64,000 nucleotides of DNA from Rhizoctonia solani (lineage: Eukaryota; Basidiomycota; Agaricomycetes; Cantharellales; Ceratobasidiaceae). This document shows positions 56,758 through 64,000 of this stretch, one piece after another. The DNA is taken from NCBI RefSeq assembly GCF_016906535.1, contig NC_057372.1:477501-541500 (forward strand). Direction: 5' to 3'. How positions within the stretch are numbered: the first letter of the stretch is position 1; every line of letters starts with the position of its first letter. The translations under genes were made by a program, and so were the position numbers. Below the pieces are notes generated by a model that saw only the letters and a list, made by a program, of their open reading frames with translations, made no database searches and had not been told where the DNA came from.

Positions 56758-59700
56758 GGGTACCTGCTGCCGCGCGCAAGGACCCCAAGGACTCTGGGCT
56801 TATTGAAATTTGTAATATATCAAATAGCATCAATAAAATCTCCCCACTCTTCACAATTTCAATTAAGCCAGAGAAACAAGCGGACCCACTAGAAGTCCTG
56901 ATAGATTCAGGCGCTACATCGTCATTCCTTCATCCTCACACCACAGAACTACTCCGCCTACCCCTAATAGACCTCCCACAACCCCGTACCGTAACTATGC
57001 TCGATGGGTCGAGCCCCCAGGCTGGAAAGATTTGGAAAAAGGCCCACCTAACCTTCCTAATTGATGGTAAACAAATGACGGAAACCTTCCTGATTTGCAA
57101 CACCTGATCACACGCCGCCATCCTAGGAATCAAATGGTTAGAAGCCCACAACCCTGAAATCGATTGGAACTCCCGTACCCTCTCTTTCCCCCACACTCCA
57201 CCAGATTACGCTGCTATTGCCAAGGAGGAGGAAGCCAATAAAAATCCCCTTGAAGGAGTACCCCCTGAATACCATCAGTACGCCAAGGTATTTGGGGAAG
57301 AAGAATTCAACAAGCTTCCCCCGCACAGGCATTACGACATTGCCATCGAACTCACAGAGGAAGGCCCACTTAATTCCCCGTTGTACAGCATGACCAATGC
57401 CGAGTCCGCCACGCTCAAGGACTGGCTTAGGGACGAACTCAAGGCTGGAAAAATCCGCCCCAGTAAATTGTCAATTAGCTCCCCAGTCATGTTTGTCCCC
57501 AAAAAGGATGGCTCCCGTTGCCTTGTAGTTGACTACCGTTGCCTCAATAACCGGACTAAGAAAATGTGTACCCACTACCCTGTCCTGATGACCTCATGGC
57601 CCAGCTCCGCGGCGCCAAGGTATTTACCAAACTGGACTTACGATGGGGTTATAATAATGTCCGGGTCAAGGAAGGTGACGAGTGGAAGACGGCTTTCCGC
57701 ACCAAGTACGGCCTATACAAATCCCTGGTAATGACTTTTGGTTTAACAAACGCCCCCGCTGCCTTTCAACACTTCATGAACGAATTGTTCAAAGACCTAC
57801 TGGATGTATGCGTCATCATATACCTAGATGACATCCTGATTTATTCCAAGGATGACGCATCCCACACCCAACACGTCCATGAAGTTTTACGGCGCTTATT
57901 GGAAAACCAACTGTTCTGTAAAGCGTCCAAATGCACGTTCCACGTCACCTCTGTGGAATACCTGGGAATCATTGTTTTGGACAAGGGTTTTAGTCTGGAT
58001 AAGCTCAAGATCCAGGCAGTACAAGAATGGCCGGTTCCTACAAAGGTCAAAGAAGTCCAGTCGTTCCTAGGATTTGCCAATTTTCTCCGCCAATTTGTTG
58101 CAAACTTCAGCCACATGGCTAGACCATTGCACAATCTGGTAAGAAAGGATACGCCATGGAAGTGGGATACCAGGGAACAGGAAGCCTTCAAGGGCCTTAA
58201 GGACGCTATCACCAACGCCCCAGTACTTTGTCACGCGGACCCTACCAAACCCTATTTCCTGGAAACGGACGCATCAGGTGCAGCTTTGGGATCAATACTC
58301 AGTCAACGGCAAGAAGACAGAAGATTACACCCATTGGGGTTCTTGTCGGAATCATTCAAAGGTGCCGAACAGAACTATGACACCCATGACAAGGAACTCC
58401 TTGCAATCATCCGGTCATTTGAGTATTGGCGTATATTCCTGGAGGGGACAAAACACCCAATCACGGTTTTCACAGATCATCGCAACCTGGAATATTGGAA
58501 GGAGTCCAGAACCTTCAATTGACGACACGCACGATGGCACCTACTCCTGGCCGGTTATAACTTCCAGATTGTCTATTGCCCCGGGAAGCAGTCAGGGAAA
58601 CCAGATGCCCTGTCACGCCGCTCAGACCATGCCAACATTCCACCAGCCGCCCAAACCATGCTTCCAGAGCCAGTATTTGCCAACGTGGCCCTAGTAATCC
58701 CTGAAAAAGAGCTTCAACGCCAGATCAAGGCCGCCCTGGACCAGGATGAATCTTTGGAGGAAATACTACAATTCCTCCAAAATGAGTCCAAGGCACCCCC
58801 CTCCATCAAACGCGCATTCAAGGATTACCAGATGGAGGCAGGCCTACTATTCTACCAGGGACGAATTGTGGTCCCTGACGTCGGAACTCTGAGAACGGAC
58901 CTACTTTGCATCTTCCATGACAGCCCCTTGGCAGGACATCCAGGAAGACAGCGTACCTTGGAATTGGTATCAAGGAACTATTACTGGCCCAGCATACGCG
59001 CTGACACATACTGGCACGTTGATTCCTGCGAAACTTGTCAACGGATCCGGAAGCCCAAGTACGCAACCATACCGCCCCAACCATTAGAGCTCCCCTCACG
59101 CCCATGGCAACATGTGTCGTACGATATGATAGTAGACCTACCAAAGGACGGAAGCAATGACTCTATCTTAGTTATTGTGGACAGCTTCACTAAGTACGTT
59201 ATCCTGGTAGAATGCTCCAAGAAGCTCAAAGCCCCGGAACTAGCGGACCTATTCCTACAACACGTATGGAAACGTTACGGCATGCCTGAAAAAACGGTAT
59301 CGGACCAAGGACGGGTTTTTAACAATAGATTCTTGAAGGCCTTGTACCAACGCCTGGGGATAGACCCCCACTTCTCCTCAGCCTACCACCCTCAGAGCAA
59401 CGGGCAGACGGAACGCGTGAACCCAACGGTCAAACATTTCCTGAGGGCCTACTTGGGGATAAACCAGAAGGACTGGGTCAAGTGGTTGCCAATGGCGGAG
59501 TTTGCCTATAACAATGCGGTACATAGTGCAACAGGCAAATCCCCATTCAGGGCACTCTACGGATGGGAACCCTCCTTAACCCCAAGTAACCTACCAACGG
59601 ACGTCCCTGAGGCAGACGAATTGGCAACACAGATGGAAGCACAATGGCGGGAAATAGAATCCGCGCTCCGACAATCAAAACTACGTATGACAGCCGGAGA

Positions 59701-60187
59701 AACGGGAGAACCACTTGAGTTTGAAATTGGAGAAGAGGCCTGGCTAGACGCCAAAAACGTGAGGCTGAAGACCCTGAGTCCCAAGCTAACGGAACAACGC
59801 CTGGGCCCCTTCAAAGTGACCGAGAAAATCTCCGATTGCGCATACCGCCTAGAACTCCCACCATCCATGAGAATCCACAATGTCTTCTACGTGGGGCTCC
59901 TGTCAAAAGTCAAAAGGGATAAAAAGCGCAACTTTGAGAACCGGCCCCCACCTGTTACCGTGGATGGAGAAGAAGAATACAAGGTTGAAGGGATCACAGA
60001 CATGGAAGAAAGGAACGGGAAGTGGTTTTTTAGGGTAAAATGGAAAGGCTACGGATCAGAAGAGAATACCTGGGAACCAAGGGAAAACCTCAAAAACGCC
60101 GAAAAAATCCTAGAAAAATTTGAAAAAGAAATGAAAAAGAAGGCCCTCGGCGCCGCCAAGGCCCTTAGAGGGGGGGCAGTGTCGTAG
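56749..60187 (+). pseudogene. A2 pol: protease, RT, RNase H, integrase, chromodomain
   Basis: Protease IDSGATSSFLHP; RT with intact YLDDILIYSKDD; RNase H FLETDASGAALGSIL; H2C2 finger HDSPLAGHPGRQRTLELV; integrase DDE core with intact HVSYDMIVDLPKDG and AYHPQSNGQTERVNP; chromodomain VEGITDMEERNGKWFFRVKW. Lesions: TGA at 57105 (CNT to SHA), one missing A near 57563, TGA at 58520 (CGA expected in TTCAATCGA context). The 1,530-bp downstream frame from 58658 to 60187 is open. Few lesions, all point-like, so the family was probably active recently. Confidence 0.92.
60167..60179 (+). promoter_or_regulatory. A2 polypurine tract
   Basis: AGAGGGGGGGCAG directly before the 3' LTR; shared 3' part (GGGGGGCAG) with the TRIM. 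Confidence 0.85.
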
Positions 60188-60759
60188 ACACATTTGATAC
60201 CAGGGAATTTATTCCCATTTTCTCAAATTTAAACAAAGACAAACGGAGAACATTTTCGATCACGTGACTTTGGCGCTTATATCATACACTAAGCGCCAAG
60301 CCACGTCCCCATCCGCGCTTAATCAGCATACGTAGCCACCTCCACTTATGACGTCATCATGACACGTCAGTGAAACGTATGCATGAGTAAGGCCGACTGC
60401 GGAGCAGGGTTCTTATTGGATTAGGTTTTGCATATTCTGTATTTGTAATTAGTCACTCTCTGTAATATATAAGGAGGCCAACCGACCATGGTAACACCCA
60501 GGTCGATTACCTCTTGTCGCATCCCATCATTGTACAAGGACCTTAGGTCCAGTAACTACTTAGCTCACTAGTTCCACGTTGCCTTAAGCGGCCTCTACAT
60601 TGTACTTAGATAGCTCGTCATCGCCCTTATAGGCCTTAACACCGTAGTATAGTTGGTCGTTGTTGTAGGTAGCTTGCTCACCGCCTTACGCGGTTCTTAC
60701 TTAGATACACCCGGCCGCAAGCGCCCTCCTCCTTGACGTCCTTACAGACGTCTAGGACA
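60180..60759 (+). repeat. A2 3' LTR
   Basis: 580 bp; differs from the 5' LTR at five sites, four of them CpG transitions. Confidence 0.95.
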
Positions 60760-61400
60760 TTTACCTTTGCCACAGAATCTTATTGAGAAGTTACAAGGCG
60801 CCAAGATCTTTAGTAAATTTGATCTTAAAGCAGGGTACAATTTAGTCCAAATCAAAGAAGGTGATGAATGGAAAACAGCCTTCAAGACAAAATACGGATT
60901 ATTTGAGTACTTGGTCATGCCTTTTGGGTTAACAAATGCACCGGCGGTTTTTCAAGACATGATGAATGAAATATTCCAAGACCTTTTGGATGTCTATGTC
61001 ATTATCTACCTGGACAACATTTTAGTATTCTCCTCAAATGAAAAAGATCACAAGGCCCATGTGCAAGAAGTACTAAAGAGGCTACAGGACAATGATCTCT
61101 TCTGCAACATCAAAAAATGCCATTTCCACGTCAAAAAAATGATTACCTAGGGTTCATCATATCGGAGTCTGGCATAGAAGTTGATCAGTCTAAAGTCACA
61201 GATGCAATGAATTGGTCAACACCTAAGAATGTCAAAATATCCAGGAATTCTTAGGATTTGTGAACTTTTATAGACAATTCATCCCCAACTTTGGCAATAT
61301 GGCATGACCCTTGTACAACTTGCTCAAGAAAGACAGTGTTTGGAAATGGGACTTGGCAGAACAACAGTCTTTTGAGGGTCTGAAAAAATGTCTTACGTCA

Positions 61401-61961
61401 TGTTATAATCCCCTAACATATACCATTGGACTCGCACGATTTTTCTGATATTTTTAGTATTTTTTACGGACTTGATATCTTTTGTTTTTCGATCACGTGA
61501 TCTCGGCGCTTATTATGCCGAGATGCCGCGCCGAGATGCCGTGCCAAGGGCGCTTAGGAGAAATCCACGCTTCTGCGCAGCCCGCAGCACGCCTCTCATT
61601 TGTCTTAGTTACTTCTTTCTCTCACGCGCACAGACCATGTAGATAGTGTGCCTTGTCTATATATACAGCAGGGAAATCGCTTGGAGACACCAAGTTGATT
61701 TTACCTCGTCTCTTACTCACTAGGGAAGGTAGTCAGCCAGCTAAGTAGCCGGCCCTCAGTAGTAACAGAAGCACTCACCCTTTGATTAACTCATCACACC
61801 TCCCAGGCCTCAGGCCCCTTTGTTGACAGTAGATAGTATTAGAGCGCCTTAAGCGCTATTGATATAGCCTTTAGTAGTTAGATTACATAAGCCAGTGTAG
61901 TAGTACGGCCTCAAGCGCCCGCCCACTAGCGTGTACCCAACCTTACAGTTGGCGTACGACA
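61401..61961 (+). mobile_element. Family B solo LTR in C RNase H region, 561 bp, TSD cgtca
   Basis: TGTTATAATC ... GCGTACGACA; TSD cgtca at 61396-61400 and 61962-61966. CpG-rich, so younger than the B LTRs at 37-39 kb. Confidence 0.92.
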
Positions 61962-63921
61962 CGTCAGCACCATTGCTTCTACAACCGGATACCACAAGGC
62001 AATTCTATGTGGAATGTGACGCATCAGACTATGCAACAGGAGCCATACTATCCCAACGCAACTCTGAAGGGAAATTGGCTCCAGTAGCCTATCTGTCCAA
62101 ATCCTTATCCCCTGCCAAAAAAAATTACAATATCTTTGACAAGGAATTGTTGGCGGTCATTAGAGCATTTAAAGAATGGCGCCATTTACTAGAAGGATCT
62201 GAATTGCCAGTCCAAGTTCTAACAGATCATAAGAACTTGGAGTACTTTTCCACGTCTCAATCTTTGAATAAACGGCAAATTAGATGGGCCAACTTCCTAG
62301 TTGATTACAATTTCCAAATTATCTACAGGCCAGGAGCACAAAACAAAAAGGCAGATATCCTCTCAAGACGCTACAATCTGGTACCCCTTGAAGGGGGGGT
62401 AGAGAACCAGGTTCTCCTAAAACCGGAACTTTTTATTGCATCCATAACTCTGGATCAGGAAATCAATGATCTAATTGGCAAGGCCATTTACAAGGATGAT
62501 TGCCTTAAGGAAATTCTACACAAACTCCAGAACAAGGAAAAGGTCTTAGACTGGGAGTTGAGAGAAGGTTTACTATGGTTTCAAGGAAAAATATTTGTAC
62601 CAAAGGATGACACTATTAGGAACCTCATCCTGGAATCTAGGCACAATGCATTAGCGGCAGGACATCCGGGACAAGCTAGAACATTAGAACTTGTCTCCAG
62701 GAGTTACTACTGGCCATCGCTGAAAAAGTTTGTCAATTCTTACATCAGCCACTGCGAAACCTGCATCAGGTCCAAGCCAACAAATCAATTACCTGTGGGC
62801 CTGTTAAAACCATTGCAAATTCCTGAACGCCCCTGGGAAGACATTGCTTATGATATGATTGTGGGACTACCGGTTTCAGAAGGTTTTGATGCTATCCTGA
62901 CAGTGATTGATTGATTCTCAAAAATGGTCCACTTCATTCCCACCCAATCCATGTTGTCTGCCATTGATATTGCCAACCTATTTGTCACATACATATGGAA
63001 GCTACATGGCCTCCCCAAAAGCACAGTCTCAGATAGAGGTCCCACATTTAACGCCAAATTCATTTGTCATCTCTATAAAAGGCTGGACATTAAGCCAACA
63101 TATTCCACAGCGTATCATCCCCAGACAGATGGACAGACTGAACGCATACAAAGAGAAGCCGAGATCTTTATACAAATGTTTGGGAATCATTGCCAATCAG
63201 ATTGGGTAGCATTACTACCATTGGCTGAATTTGCTTTAAACAATTTAAAGCAAACTTCCACAGGCAAATCCCCTTTCCAAATTTGTTATGGCTATAACCC
63301 AAGATTTTTGGTTGGTCAAAAATCAGACAAGGTAGTTCCAAACGCAGACAAACATGCAGAATTTCTGGAAAAAGGATACGACAAAGTCAAAGCAGCTCTA
63401 TCATTATCCCAGGAAAGAATGAAGTACTTTTATGATCAAAGACATAAAGACAAAGATGAAATTCAAGTAGGAGACAAGGCCTGGCTGAGTCATCAAAACA
63501 TATCCACAGACAGACCCTCAATGAAACTCAGCCATAAAAAATTAGGACCCTACTTAGTAATCAAAAGAATAGGATCACACACATACAAACTTCAATTACC
63601 CCACACTATGCGCATACACCCTGTGTTCCATATCAATCTTCTTACTAAATTTCATCCTGACCCTCACGGACGCAACCCTCCCCAACCTGCATCCATTATC
63701 ACAAAAGAAGGAGAGGAGGAATATGAGGTTGAAAAAATCCTGGATAGCAAATGGAAAGGACGTGGTAAAACAAGGAAACTCTGGTATCTGATTAAGTGGA
63801 AAGGATATGATGAAGGAAGCAATTCCTGGGAGCCAATTGATAATGTGGCCAATGCCAAGGAAGCAAAAGAAGAGTTCCATAAGGAGTACCCTGATGCAGT
63901 TGGAGCTTGAAGAGGGGGTAA

Positions 63922-64000
63922 TGTCATGACCTTCATTGGCATGACATGATTTTATACTATTTTCTACCTTTTTTCCGAGATAGTTTCCTTTTTTGATATA
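63922..64000 (+). repeat. C 3' LTR, first 79 bp
   Basis: Starts TGTCATGACC after the polypurine tract; continues beyond the window. Confidence 0.9.

Larger units (their letters stand above)
54310..60759 (+). mobile_element. Complete, youngest Ty3/gypsy chromovirus A2 inserted in C RT, TSD tttac
   Basis: LTRs 54310-54889 and 60180-60759 (580 bp each, five mismatches, about 99%). TSD tttac at 54305-54309 and 60760-60764. Internal gag and pol with few lesions. CpG-rich compared with A1 and A3. Confidence 0.95.
53427..63910 (+). pseudogene. C pol: protease, RT, RNase H, integrase, chromodomain; split by A2 and B LTR
   Basis: Pieces 53427-54309, 60765-61400 and 61967-63910. Protease [14 protein letters not shown] starts [16 protein letters not shown], resumes after A2 as [18 protein letters not shown] with YLDN in place of YLDD; RNase H FYVECDASDYATGAILSQ; integrase zinc finger HNALAAGHPGQARTLELV with CETC; DDE core; chromodomain (VEKILDSKWKGRGKTRKLWY ... 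WKGYDEGSNSWEP) at the C-terminus; stop 63908-63910. Lesions: single-base losses near 61139 and 61233, TGA at 61305 and 62912 (CGA expected), two insertions. Inactive. Confidence 0.9.
50618..64000 (+). mobile_element. Ty3/gypsy chromovirus C, runs off the right edge; host of A2 and a B LTR
   Basis: 5' LTR 50618-51062, gag, pol, polypurine tract at 63909-63921 (gaagagggggtaa), and the first 79 bp of the 3' LTR from 63922. Its RT is split by A2 (54310-60759) and its RNase H region by a B solo LTR (61401-61961). Own length without inserts is about 6.4 kb to the window edge. Confidence 0.92.

Noticed and set aside
53389..62914. TGA recoding or readthrough in the retroelements
   Set aside because: The TGA codons sit where related copies have Arg or other sense codons, and CGA-to-TGA decay explains most. 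Host genes here use TGA as ordinary stops.
1..64000. CRISPR arrays, operons, rRNA genes
   Set aside because: Intron-rich eukaryotic nuclear DNA; no regularly spaced repeats and no rRNA seen.

Overview
The window looks like nuclear DNA of a filamentous basidiomycete (Agaricomycetes). Genes carry many short introns (about 45-70 nt). They include an endopolygalacturonase, an F-box protein and tandem microsomal P450s, and the retrotransposons are chromodomain-bearing Ty3/gypsy elements. Gene style and retroelements suggest the Rhizoctonia/Ceratobasidium group, but that is inference.

Bases 1-33000 are gene-bearing. In order: a 3'-cut short-chain dehydrogenase (-), casein kinase I (+), an alpha/beta-hydrolase esterase (+), a GH28 polygalacturonase (-), a TOM13/Mim1-type mitochondrial protein (+), a cytochrome b5/acyl-CoA dehydrogenase fusion (-), a five-exon Cys-rich mini-protein (-), a secreted double-psi-beta-barrel protein (-), an F-box protein (+), a vacuolar-type amino acid transporter (+), two tandem P450s (-) in a duplicated block that also duplicates a MITE, and a small secreted protein (-). 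Several conserved genes are broken only by single missing bases, which looks more like residual assembly error than gene death.

Bases 34385-64000 are a nested retrotransposon pile whose order can be read from 5-bp target-site duplications (TSDs). I name the families A (LTR 568-580 bp), B (LTR about 562 bp, only solo LTRs seen), C (LTR 445 bp), D (LTR 435-462 bp, solo only) and a TRIM (LTR 173 bp). A non-LTR ORF1-like relic is cut by TRIM, D, A and B LTRs. An old A element (A3, +) is cut by a D LTR and by a full A element (A1, -), and A1 is cut by a complete 435-bp TRIM. A C element (+) lies in the 3' LTR of A3, and C is itself cut by the youngest full A element (A2, +) and by a B solo LTR.

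The most interesting objects: (1) the TRIM carries in each LTR a 49-nt tRNA-like gene without an anticodon arm, with A box, B box and T4 terminator, and its primer-binding site exactly complements the 3' end this RNA would have after CCA addition; (2) families A and C both show Tf1-like self-priming, with the predicted transcript 5' end complementary over 13 nt to a site 2 nt downstream of the LTR; (3) both have a GGGAAAA slippery heptamer at the end of gag with pol in the -1 frame; (4) decay of the elements is dominated by CpG transitions, often in TpCpG context.
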